Shown here: positions 24,646-34,980 of the stretch, piece by piece
Layout: each line of letters opens with the position of its first letter
Numbering within the stretch: the first letter of the stretch is position 1
From: Thelephora terrestris
Taxonomy: Eukaryota; Basidiomycota; Agaricomycetes; Thelephorales; Thelephoraceae
Reading direction: 5' to 3'
DNA: 64,000 bases
Assembly: GCA_015956445.1 (NCBI GenBank)
Contig: WIUZ02000008.1
Coordinates: forward strand, 372,001 to 436,000
Program-made: the position numbers and the translations under genes
The notes under the pieces: generated by a model
Databases searched by the model: none
Seen by the model: the letters and a program-made list of their open reading frames with translations, nothing else
Told to the model about the DNA's origin: nothing

Positions 24646-25484
24646 CATCTGTCACGGTGGAAGGATGCGTGAGGGTATTGTGCAAGAGCGCGCAGGTTTA
24701 CGCATAGCGGTGATGAAATAGTTAGAGGAAAGAGAAAGAGGGCCATGCTTCCGTATCTTACTCTCCGGCCTGGAACTCCGAACCGCATTACGCTGAAATA
24801 CAGGAATAAATCATTCTTTGTAAGTACTGCGACAACTTCTTGCGTAAAACTCTTGCGCACTGAGCATCCTGTGGCCATTACTCGCTGCCTTCTTTATTTA
24901 ATCGCCCAGATTGAGAACCCCGGACAATGGGATGGGGGTGCCACCCTAGGGTGGGTGGCGTGTTATGGGGTGCGCTACCGCGCCCCTCCCTGTCCAGAAC
25001 ACTCCCTGCCAGAGGTATCGGACGATGAAATATCTAAGTTTCCTTGCCGCACCACTTTTCTGTTCCAAAACTCGGTGTGGGACCATAGGGAACTTTACAA
25101 AGTGGCGATCGACCGTCCATCAGCAAAATCGCCTCGGCGTCTACTCGGGTACCGTCGGGTACCAGCTCTGTGAGACTGGTTTTGAGACGAATGCAGGCGA
25201 TCGCGTACCTTTTGAGACGAATGCAGGCGATCGCGTATTTTTGAGATGGATGCAGGCGATCGCGTACTTTTGAGATGAATGCAGGCGGTCGCGTACTTTT
25301 GAGACAGATGCAAGCAATCGCGTACTTTTAAGAATGCAGTTCGACAACTCGTAGCGCCTCACATCTCCCGTCTCCCACGACGACCACCATTCCTTGCGAG
25401 CGTGAAAATGTTTCGCAGTTTGATCACACCACCATCTCAAGAAAGCTGGAATCGTGTATTGTTATGGAGAGTACAAAGTCGTGA
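24646..25484. other. Non-coding flank of Plavaka element 1
   Basis: No gene is visible. This region contains the left-hand subterminal repeat array (25180-25332) and probably the left end of the first Plavaka element, which I could not place exactly. CAAAGTGGC at about 25093-25101 is an inverted match to GCCACTTTG near 32198, a weak candidate for terminal sequence. Confidence 0.4.
25180..25332 (+). repeat. Subterminal array, about 30-base unit x5
   Basis: Five tandem units of roughly 30 bases, each ending in GATCGCGTAC or a close variant after GAGACGAATGCAGGC, lie downstream of the minus-strand Plavaka transposase. Two GGGTAC motifs precede them. CACTA-type elements are known to carry repeated transposase-binding motifs near their ends, and the GCGTAC core recurs in the array at 31640-31905. 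Confidence 0.8.
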
Positions 25485-28400
25485 CTAGATAACTAGACTA
25501 TCTCTAAAATAGAAATAATCCTCCTTGTCAAAATAATGGTTGAGGTAGAAGTCTCGAGAGGCGTCAAAACTTGTTTGGGAGGTGAGAGTGGGGTCCGCTT
25601 TCTCCCCAAACTTAGGGACCAGCTGAACAGGTTGACGAAGATGATATAAAGGGACAACAGCGCCCATCGGAGATCCATCACTCCTGCATGCTCGGCGTAG
25701 GACATACATTCCCCAAATCAGGTCGGGGGCCAACCTTTGGCCTCGAGGGAGATCGGTTTGAGGGATGATGTCAAAACGTTCGACATAGGTGAGGTAGAGC
25801 GGGAGCTTTGTTTGGAGGTCCCAGAGGGGGTGGAAGATCGTGCGGATCTGACCTACAAAGAATCCTAGCTATGAAATCAGAACCACTCTAGCTGATTATA
25901 CCGGGGATGCCTACCGTGTAATCCGGGGGGAGGCTGCAGCGGCCCAGCGGTGGCGTCTTGCGAAAATATCGCTGTATCGCACCGTCCGTTTGGCCAATCT
26001 TCACCCGGCGGTATGGCGAACAGTTTCTGCGGAGGTGCAACACCAGGCGAAATCTGACTGTATGTTTGTACGCGAACAGAATGCCATACCCGAACTTCTT
26101 TGAAGGGTATGGCGATGTCCCAGGCGGTGCCACGCCTTCCAGCGATTGTGCGAGTATTCTGGTCATGGAAAAAGTGGGAGAAGAAGTCATGTGTTGCTTG
26201 AAGGAGATCGGGGATATCGTACTGAACGGAAACCTGATCCAGCGTCGAGCGCGAAAGGTGTGCACGGTTATTCATGTGGAACGCGGTTGTAGGGGTGGCA
26301 AACGTTCGCGGAAAGGGGGGGAGGTTGTGCTGGGATTGTGTGTCGGCTGCAAATGTGAAGAGATCAGTGATTGTTCGGGGTGGATCAAAAGCCTCGGCGA
26401 TATCAGGGAAGTCGTTTTTCCAGTCGCTGTCGTCATCAACCGGGTTGAATACCGAATCGGGGTCGTCTACTCCATTCGCCGTGCCAGGCCCTGCAGAAAT
26501 TGCCTCTTCGAGTCTAGTCGCGAGGTCGAAGTACCGGCACTTTTCCTGACGATCGAGGTTCCGGCAGATCTGTGGGGGATAGTCGCGGCCGTTGGTGTTC
26601 TCACGGGGCATTTTGATAAAAACAATATGCAGGCGTTCCGTGGTATCGGCTGACCACTGAGGGAGAGTTCCTGACCATTGAATGCACGACGCGATGGATT
26701 GGAGCAGTTCGAGCTTCGGGATCTGGAAGTGATCCATAGGCCCCCCTTTGCCAACACGGAGACCGAGGTCAATGATTACCTGCTTGTAGGTGTGGAATAG
26801 TTTTAATGCGTCGGAGATGGCGTGGAGGTCGCGTTGGGTTACTTGTTGGAGTTGGGAAAGGTAGCGCAGGTCGAGGAGAGCACGAATGCAGAGGACAAAC
26901 CTCTCATCGGTATCAGTGGGAATCAGCGCGAGGAGGTACCTTTGGATGTCCCGGTGTTCGCGGCCGGTAACTTGCTTCAGTGATGAGATTCCGGAGGAGA
27001 AGTGCCGGTAGCCGTTGCGCGGCTGGATGAGTGAAAAACGGAGGTCCAGTTCGAGGTCCCCAACGGCTCGGATGACCCATTTTGCATCGTGATCCCAAAA
27101 TGACTTGTGAAGGTGATGGAGAATTTCGATGGGGAAGATTTGATGCGGGTTGGGGAGGGTTCCGTCGGGGAGGTACCAGTCGCGCCAAAATGGGAGATTG
27201 ACTCCGTTCAAGCGAAACAAGGCCTTCGCGTTGCTGGTGTAAATGTGCACCTGAGATGGGTCGAACTGGGAGGCAAGGGTTTTGAGCGACGCAAGGATGC
27301 TCTCGGCAGTTCGGGGTTGATGTTGAATAGGATCGCCGAATTCCCTAAACGTAGCCATCGTTAGGTGAGACGTCTTCCCGGCGACGCCAGTGAGCGCTGT
27401 CGCTTCTGGGGTATCGACGATGTAAGCGACCAATGGTGTGAAGCAGTAGCGTATGTTGCCGGCATAGTCAGAGACCCAGGCCCCGTGTTGTGATGCGATC
27501 TTGAGGGGGTGTGTGATAAAGTCGAGACACGAGTGTGCCAGCCGGTTTTCGAGAACTCCCTGGATATTTTTCTTGACGCCGACGAATTTTGGGACAGGAA
27601 ACAATGCCAGTAATGAAAAGGCGTGCGAGGAGGTTGATGACCGGACGGAAGAATCAATGTTTGCGAGTGTGATAAGTAGAGGATGAGCGACGCGATCTCC
27701 GGTCATGGCGCTGAGCCTGGTCTTGTCCGATGATAAGGTGACACCGAGGAGAGTAGCATGTGATGGAAGGCGGCTCTGGAACCATCTAAATGAGGCAGGC
27801 TTGCGATGAAGTACATAAAGATATGTACCTGATAGTCCCATGCCCCATCACTCGTAATCCAATCCCCGTACGTACGATTACCGTACGAATCAAAGTCTTG
27901 GCGGGGCTGGTATTGAATCTTCCCGGAAAAGAGGGGGTTCTTCATGGTGAATTCGATGCAATTCATTGGGTCCCGGTAATATAGCACGAGGGGGTCCTTG
28001 GTGGCGTATCCAGGCAGCGAGACCACTGTAGACTTCCATGGCGGCCCACTTGGGAGGAGTTCGACCTTCCCCCGGAGGGTTCGCGCACAATGGAAAGAAA
28101 GTCCAAGGCCGGCAATCTGGAACATCGTTAGCAATGCCATGCAGCTGGAAAAGAGAGAAAAGACGCACCAGACCGAGTGATAAGAACTCATCGATCAGCT
28201 TCATCGATAACCCGCTACGCATGAAAAACCCAGCAATCTCCCATTCACCTTTGGAGAGGAACGGGTAGTATGGATGGCTGGATCGACGGTCGGAATCTTC
28301 ATCATTGTGAAACCAACCCAGGAATCCTGGGCCCGAGTCGAACACATGGCCAGCGTTGGGGAAGTGGTAGGAGCGTGGGGAAGGGTGGGTTTCCGGCGGA

Positions 28401-28540
28401 GATTGAGGGCGAGGGGGAGACTGCTCGGGAACACGGGCAAACCAGAGGTGACAAGAGGAGAAGCGGTGGTTCATGTGCTTGAGAACGGCAGAGCTGTCCT
28501 TGAAGGTAGAGTGGCAGTTGGGGCAGGTGGCAGGTGGCAT
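25485..28540 (-). CDS. Plavaka transposase 1
   Basis: Four exons (28540-28169, 28116-27829, 27775-25915, 25852-25485) give about 962 residues with no stop. The N-terminus has a C2H2-like finger, CPNCHSTFKDSSAVLKHMNH. Plavaka landmarks follow: PFLSKGEWEIAGFF, KDPLVLYYRDPMNCIEFTMK, TLLGVTLSSDKTRLSAMTGD (the RNase-H-fold start with its Asp), HPLLITLANID, GVAGKTSHLTM, LPFWRDWYLPDG, WDHDAKWVIRAVGDLELDLR, and SADTTERLHIVFIK, with a C-terminal exon that reads RSDGSPMGAVVPLYHLRQPV. Plavaka is a CMC/CACTA-related DNA transposon family of basidiomycetes. The protein is paralogous to the one at 34981 along its whole length but quite different in sequence. It is divergent from 28626 across 85 bases. Confidence 0.9.
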
Positions 28541-28625
28541 GATCGTTAAAACTTGAAACGTTGAAGGCCTGAAGGCTGAAGTGGTGGGTGTTTCCGGCAA
28601 CTTCCACGACCACTTACGCTCTCCT
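28541..28625. promoter_or_regulatory. 85-base bidirectional promoter of Plavaka 1
   Basis: The transposase (minus) and small coiled-coil gene (plus) start 85 bases apart, so they share a promoter. I see no clear TATA box in it. Confidence 0.5.
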
Positions 28626-29154
28626 ATGTCACAACCCACTGAACAAGAGCCCCTCACCCACTTTACTGAGCTCATGAATGAGCTATTACCAGTAAGCCGT
28701 CGTCCATTTTTATCCATTCATAGTTTATTTATTTTATTTTTGTCAGAAGTACGAGGGTTCTGGGGATCCAGAACCCCCCACTGAGGCTCGTCAGAAGTTA
28801 CTGCGCGACATCCGTGCTGCTCGCGACATCTACGCACAAGACAGGACCAGGGCCGAAAACCAACTTCTGGCCGCTCAACAACTCGTCAATGCCTTAGCAA
28901 GACAACTTCGACTTGCCGATGAGAGGTTGATTTCTCTTGAAGACCTGATTGCGGAGGTGAGGGTCAGGATGCGAATGCGTGGTCTTTCAACACTCCCCCA
29001 ACGGTCACCCTCCAACCGTTTTGCCGTTGTCGGCAACAAGAGTCAAATCGACTGCTCACCAACGTGTAAGTCGCACGTTTCTGAAACCATCGATGAATGG
29101 ACTCTGACATATTACCTCACAGTGTTGCAGCCTGTGTCGCAGCCTGGGGAATAG
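28626..29154 (+). CDS. Small coiled-coil protein of Plavaka 1
   Basis: Three exons (28626-28691, 28747-29065, 29123-29154) join in frame to about 138 residues. The middle is a long amphipathic helix rich in Arg, Glu, Gln and Ala (DIRAARDIYAQDRTRAENQL, then QQLVNALARQLRLADERLI), a likely coiled coil. The C-terminus is short and Pro/Gln-rich. I do not recognise a family. It lies between the transposase and the DUF6532 gene, and I see no counterpart in the second Plavaka element. It could be an accessory DNA- or transposase-binding factor; that is inference. Confidence 0.6.
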
Positions 29155-29296
29155 GGTCATTAGGTGTAATACGGCGTGCTGCTTCCACCCTTCCAATTAC
29201 CTACAATGATGTATTCCCGTATATAAGCCCTACCATATACATCTCTTCCCCCTTTGCCGCTCTCGTCCGTCCTCTTCGTTTTTTATTATCTAAGTG
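29155..29296 (+). promoter_or_regulatory. Promoter with TATA box, DUF6532 gene 1
   Basis: TATATAAG at 29220-29227 lies about 70 bases before the start codon at 29297, followed by pyrimidine-rich sequence. The spacing is normal for a fungal core promoter. Confidence 0.6.
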
Positions 29297-31387
29297 ATGG
29301 CAGGTCCTGGGAAGGCGCGCGGTGGAAGAGCAGCCAGCAACTCTGCTCGTTCTACCAGACCCCAACCCACTCCCGTCACTTCTGGTCACCCACCTGCTTC
29401 CAACCACAATTCCTCGCGCACCACTCGTGCCACCACTGCTCGCAAGAGACAGGGCGCCGACGACGAAGAGCCTCTCCCTCCAAAACCAGCTAAAAACCCC
29501 CGAAAAGTCTGTTATTTTTTTATGTGTGCTAGAAGCCTCCCTAATCGCTCCGCCAGAATGCAGAAACTGTTGATACCACTCCTTTGATTTCTAATGCGGC
29601 TCCTAGCCATAATACGACCAATTCCCCTGCTACATATCTCTCTCCTGGATTGTCTACAGGTCACGGCGCTTTCCCCGCTCACGCTAATGTCCATATCGAT
29701 TCGTCTAGACTTCTTGCTCAACCTGGTTTCCCGGCGTCGCGTCATCTTCAAGTTCCTGGCCAATACCCTCAGCACATGCTTGGTCCATCCCCTGCAACGT
29801 CGCACCACCTTTCTGGTCTATCCCCGGTAATGTCGCACCACCATCCTGGTCCGCAGTTGGCAACTTCATATCACCTTCCTGGCCAGTCTCACGCCCAATA
29901 TGCCTATCCTCAACACTGGTCTGGCGCACAATCCGGTCCCCACCCCACGGTCCTGTCCCCTCATCGCCCTCAACCTCCGCCATACCAATCTCCACCACCC
30001 GACATCGTCGTCATCGACAACGACTTTTCCGACGGCGAAGATCCCGAAGTGGAGTTTGCAGAGCGTTTTTGCGGTGAAGTGGAAGAGTCCACTGGCGTCC
30101 AGGTAAGTAGAATCAACACATGAGAGCACCCTGCTTACACCCCCTGCAGTTCCTTCCTTCGCAGGATGTCCTCCACGACCACTGGCAGAGGAACGGTCAG
30201 CCAGTCCCTCCTTGATTGGCCCCTCACAACGTCCATGCACAGTTCAACGAACCGGCCCGCGGTCACCAGCCAGCCCCTCCAGCCCTGGTACCACCCCCTT
30301 CCCAGCCAGCCCCCGTCCAGCAGATCCCTGTGGCACCAATCATCCCAGCTGTTGTCGAGGAACCCTACCAAGAACCACGTCCCCTGACCCTCCCGACACC
30401 CAACCCTGATGATCCTCCCCTTCCACGCAGCTGGTACCCGAAGCCTTGGCAACATCTCATCGACCACGCTCAAGGCTACATGCTCCATTACATGGCCTTC
30501 TTCGATCCCTTCCCCAACGGCACGTCCAGCCATATCCGGGCCCGCGAGGATATCACCATGGCGTTCAGCACGTACAACATGGTCTACGATGATCTTCTCG
30601 ATGTGACCTCCTGTAAGTTGTACCCCCACAACTGCCAAGATCTCCTTCTCACCCCATTCTAGTCAACGAGCACCGGCAGAATTTTGCAACCCTGGTACGC
30701 CCACCCCCTCCACACTCACCCCCTCACTCACCATCCCTATTAGGCCATGAAGGGCGCACGGAGCCATCGAGGAAGATACCGAACGGCTGTCCTGAAGGCG
30801 CTCTATGATACGAAAGAATTCGGCCTTACCCAAAAGACCCCCGCCGCGAGTATCGTGAATCGAGTCGAATCACTATTGCACGACAACTGCTACCTCGATG
30901 TCGCGTTTCCCGTGAGTTTGGGCAACCGTTTTGTTGCCGTGTCAATCTAAGACATTCACAGAGCCCCTGTTCGCGTACACCCGGCTCTTCGATGTACAAG
31001 TCCCCCATCTTGAAGAAGGCGATACATATCCTCTACACCACCGAACCGTGGCGCACGGCTATTTCTCAACCGTGGCTCGTGGACGTTGAAGATTACGATG
31101 GAGCCTTCAGGGCCTTCCCTCCAGTCGGGTTTGTTGCCTTTGCAGCCTGCGCAGTAAGTGAAATTGCTTTCTTGTCGTGCACGACTGATCCCCATGATTT
31201 CTAGTTCCGCAATATACTCGACTCTCTTGTTTCTGGTATGGAGGAGAACATCCCGTTCAGCGAAGCCGGTTATTCACCCACCTACGAATTCCTTGCTGAC
31301 CTGATCAGATTTGATATGGACGAGCCCGACACCGGGTTGCTCGTTGTCAACAACATCCAGGCTCTCATAGCGGGTGTTACCATCTGA
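29297..31387 (+). CDS. DUF6532 protein of Plavaka 1
   Basis: The first 250 residues are low-complexity: a basic Ser/Thr/Arg start (MAGPGKARGGRAASNSARST), then His/Pro/Ser-rich repeats of the form SHHLSGLSPVMSHHHPG. Exons 29297-29506 and 29557-30102 are clear. The C-terminal domain resembles DUF6532: AREDITMAFSTYNMVYDDLL, HRGRYRTAVLKALYDTKEFG, PAASIVNRVESLLHDNCYL, YKSPILKKAIHILYTTEPWR, PPVGFVAFAACA, and FRNILDSLVSGMEENIPFSE before the stop at 31387. DUF6532 has no known function. An in-frame TGA at 30213 is avoided only by a 39-base intron (GTCCCTCC...CATGCACAG), so the gene is either spliced there or broken. It shares the overall plan of the gene at 32443-34452. Confidence 0.65.
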
Positions 31388-31639
31388 TCTTCCGTGCCCC
31401 GTCCATCCTGTGTTCCGTGCTTGCTTGTCCTCCATCCGTCCCGTGTTCCGTTCTTGCTTGTCCCCCGTCTTGTTTTCGTTTGCCCTGAGGGCCCTTTTGT
31501 CACGAGTATTACTTTGTTTACCAAGTTATACTTGTTTTTGATCAATACACTGGTTTGTTCCCTAAGTACTGGTAGTGATATGATCTCGTGGGCACCCTCG
31601 AAGATCACGAGCGACCGACCATCGTGCCGCCATCATATG

Positions 31640-31905
31640 TCGTGTACCAGAACTACCATCGCGTGCCACATCGCGCGTACCGCTTCGACCACTGTCGCGT
31701 ACCACATCGACCATCGCGTACCGTGTCCACCATCGCGTACCACATCGACCATCGCGTACCACGTCAACCATCGCGTACCACATCAACAATCGCGTACCGC
31801 CGTCAACCACTGCGTACCACCGTCAACCGCCGCATACCACCGGGTACCATGAAGGTACCCGAATCAGCCGGGTACCCCCGGGTACCCCCGGGTGTCATCG
31901 CGTAC
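31640..31905 (+). repeat. Subterminal array, about 19-base unit
   Basis: Roughly nine degenerate tandem units of the form CATCGCGTACCACATCGAC lie downstream of the DUF6532 gene. GGGTACC motifs follow, and a last ATCGCGTAC sits at about 31898. The ATCGCGTAC core is the same as in the array at 25180-25332 on the other side of the element, although the unit length and spacer differ. Confidence 0.8.
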
Positions 31906-32442
31906 TGACTGACGATTTTGCTGATGTCGGTGCTTCTTATCAACAGACTCACAGCGGGAGTCATAGCGAAAGACTTTGTTTTGCTACCTGGACGCCGAAA
32001 ATTGGGTGAACTAGATGGACTTATGTACGACCCGCTTGAGGCCGATGTACAAATTGAGCGCGATGCCACATCACGAAAACAGGGATGACTTTAAAATTCT
32101 CTCGAGTGATCGAAACTCACAAAGTGCTAAAAGTTTCACACCGTTTTGAGAGTACTTGAAAAGCGCGGGTGATCTTCAAAGACTTTTGAAGTGGAGTGGC
32201 CACTTTGAAGACGGCCAAAGTACACCTCGAATTTGGACCCTTTTATGCCCTTCAAAGAAGGACCAAGTGCGTGAAGCATAGGCTTGGATTTCGGCTGTAC
32301 TATTCACTCGCCCTGTAGGATAAAATCAATATATTGCGCGCATGCCTAACTAGCTACAGTAACTACGGATATTAATGAACTAAGAGGGTGTAGCGAGTGA
32401 ACTAAAGCGAGCGAAACAATTCGGGGGACGAAATGGGTCAGC
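31906..32442. other. Junction between two Plavaka elements
   Basis: No gene is seen. The stretch should contain the right end of element 1 and the left end of element 2. Between 32100 and 32260 the motifs CTTCAAAG and CACTTTGAAG recur several times on both strands. CCACTTTGA also appears at 38469 and 38552 beyond the other end of element 2, which may mark its subterminal sequence. Confidence 0.4.
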
Positions 32443-34452
32443 TTATCGGGCGGGCGGGGAGAGGTTCAAATGAATGTTGACTGGAATGCTTGATGACGGA
32501 CGAGAGCTGCTGGTAGACCTAGTGGAGAATGTGAGCGTCGCCCTCACCAAATATGAATGAAACAGACGTACATGCCAAATCCTGCCCATGCAGCAAGGCG
32601 TTCACGAAGGAGGGGGCCATAGTGCTCATGTTCATCAACGATCTTCATCTTGTTCAGGATTTCATTGTAGACATTGGTGTACGGCTTGGTCTCGAGTTTG
32701 ACTGTGGATCGGGATCCGCTCGCCCATTCGTCAAGTGCATTGCGATACTAAAGAGTATTGAGATTGGGTTGAGGGAGAAATATAATTACTCACAACTGCA
32801 CCTACGAGTGCCACTAGTGGTTTGGGAACCGAACCGTGGAAGGTGTCCCGGTCAAATGTTGAAATATCTGACCATCGATCAAAGTAGAATGACCTGCATG
32901 TCGATGCAATGATTGGATGTCCAAAATGGACTTGTTCGTTCTGTAGTGGCAGTGAGTGAGTAGACAATGCCTCGAGAAGGGAATGGCACGGACCGAGTCA
33001 GGGACGATATCGTGAAGATACGAACCATCAGACGTCCATGAAGTTATCTGTTCGTGGATCGATGCTTGACGAGTTCCATTGTTTTGACACATAGGCTCGA
33101 GGTTGCGGACTTGAACACGAATGTCGGCCTTGAGCTGGGACCTCAGCTGCCACGATTCACCAAATACCTTTGAACAGGCTGTGTATTAGTGTGGCGTGTT
33201 GATGGGGAGTTGTGTAGCTTACGATCATTGCCATGTCCTTGGTGATTCCATACCCTAGTCCGCATTAGTCAAATGGCGTTGGGGGTTCAATGCATACATA
33301 CCCGGTTCAAGGGATCCACCTTCATCGCAATATACTTCAACTGCGTCTTGCAAACACTCTCGCGCCTCGTCCATTCCCTCTACCCCATCTGGAAAACCAC
33401 ATGTGCCAGCAACATATGCACGAAATGCGCGTTTCGCATTCGTGATGACCTCCTGCCACTGGGGAGGGTAGTGCTCGAGAGTGCGAGGGCTGGTGTCAAC
33501 GACGTCGACTGGAGGGGGGGGTTGGCGTTTGAGCGAGCGTGGAGCAACTTGGATCTGTTGAAAGCGAGGTGCCCGTGGTGGGTGATTGCGATTGTAGTGA
33601 TTCTGAAGGACGGACTCCTCTGCGCCAACATTCTATCATGCGAGATGACTTATTTGACTTTCATGCAATGAATTGAACTCACTGCAAAGCTAAGATGGCC
33701 CTGGGTTGCGGGTTGCGGCTGGGGAGTAGCAGTGGCAGTCGTGACTTGAGCGGCAGGAGCTGGAGATTGGGAGACAGGGGCTACAGGGAGCTGGTTTGAC
33801 GAATTTTGAAGAAACACCTGTGCTCGACGGTCGTCCTCATCATCGGATTGTTCATCGATGTCTAAGTCGTCCGCTTCTGCATCGTTGTCGCTGTTTGAGT
33901 CACTCAATTCAGCACCAGGGAGCGGGGGTGATGAAGTATGGGGACGTGAAGGCGGCTGGGATACGAGTGGCGGGTCCGAGAGTGACGCCATCCGGAAATG
34001 TGGAGATGATGAGGAGTTATGCGATAGTTGTGAGTAAGCAGGAGTAGGTAGGCCGATTGCTCGTTGGGTAGGTGGGGAGAGGCGAAAGCCGAAGCGTTCG
34101 TCATCAGTGACAGGTGGTTGACATGGCCGGGATGGAGGTTGCACCGCCGAAGGTTGGGATTGGGGATGGACGGGTTGTTGATTCTTCTGTGGAACTGTCA
34201 GTCGGGCAAGAGGAAACCTGGGAATACAATAACTCAAACCTTGGAACGACGCTTCTTAGGAACGGGAGCAAGTACGTTGTTCTCAAGAACGAGTCCGTCT
34301 TCGGGGATAAATGGTCGCTTGTTCTGACGTGTTGAGACGGCCAGTTGTTCGCCCAAACGGTCAAGCTGGACGTCACGACCATTGCGACCGCGGTTGGCAC
34401 GGTTGGAACGGCGTGGCACCGGTTCAGCCATGGACCCTTGACCTCTAGGCAT
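32443..34452 (-). CDS. DUF6532 protein of Plavaka 2
   Basis: The start at 34452 opens MPRGQGSMAEPVPRRSNRAN. The N-terminal third is Pro/Ser/Gln-rich with an acidic run (DNDAEADDLDIDEQSDDEDD), as in the gene at 29297. The C-terminal domain is of DUF6532 type: WQEVITNAKRAFRAYVAGTC, DAVEVYCDEGGSL, SWQLRSQLKADIRVQVRNLE, PIIASTCRSFYFDRWSD, VPKPLVALVGAV, NALDEWASGS and TNVYNEILNKMKIVDEHEHY. About eight exons with good donors and acceptors can be chained. The last exon is ambiguous: reading through ends near 32549, and splicing at GTACGT gives the stop at 32443. A TATA box (TATAAAA, minus strand) lies at 34515-34509, about 57 bases upstream of the start. Confidence 0.7.
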
Positions 34453-34980
34453 GAGCGAGTGGTTGAGTGAGAGGAAAGGTGGGGCTTACCATCGCAGTTT
34501 CCAGACAGTTTTATATGCCCACCGGTACCAGATCCTCCAAGGACGATGAACGTGCAGCCCCGAAACGGTGAACGTGGCAGCATGCCCATGTTCGGGACCT
34601 AAGCATAAAAGGAAAAATTACAGCGGTGGTCAAGAACCTGACTTGATGAATGCCAGGGCACGAGGAAAGGATTTGAAAAAATTGATAAGAAAATCAGACG
34701 GAGGAGGTGGAAGTTGTCGAAGGGAAGGAACGTGTGAGAAACCCAGAGAACGATGGTCTTGTGACACTTCCTATCGCGGACCTCACTCACGTCTTTCCTT
34801 TCCACGCTACATCCTCGCGTCTCTGTCGCTATCTCTCCCCATCTCTCTTTCTCCACGCCGCATCCACGTTCCTGCTTCTTATCCATGCCGTTGTCCTGGG
34901 CGGACGTCTTAAGTCCAAGCTACGGCAATCCCTTCAGTCGCACTCGTTCCACTTCCACCAGCCCAGTTTTTCCCTCTCGC
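34453..34980. promoter_or_regulatory. Divergent promoter region of Plavaka 2
   Basis: These 528 bases separate the DUF6532 start (minus) and the transposase start (plus). The minus-strand TATAAAA at 34515-34509 serves the DUF6532 gene. The last 150 bases before 34981 are strongly pyrimidine-rich. The coiled-coil gene that fills the matching region of element 1 is not seen here. Confidence 0.5.

Larger units (their letters stand above)
25180..31905 (-). mobile_element. Plavaka (CACTA-like) DNA transposon 1
   Basis: The limits given are the outer edges of the two repeat arrays; the true termini lie a little beyond and were not resolved. Inside are a complete minus-strand Plavaka transposase (25485-28540), a divergent small coiled-coil gene (28626-29154) and a DUF6532 gene (29297-31387). 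The transposase frame is whole with good splice sites, so the element may be recent or active. The DUF6532 gene is intact only if a very short intron is used. Confidence 0.75.

Noticed and set aside
31640-31905. CRISPR-like array
   Set aside because: Units are degenerate and contiguous without unique spacers, the genome is eukaryotic, and the motif fits subterminal transposon repeats better.
25053-32131. CACTTTTCTG at 25053 and CACAAAGTG near 32131 as terminal inverted repeats of Plavaka 1
   Set aside because: Only six bases match and no 3-base target duplication is visible. Exact termini were not called.
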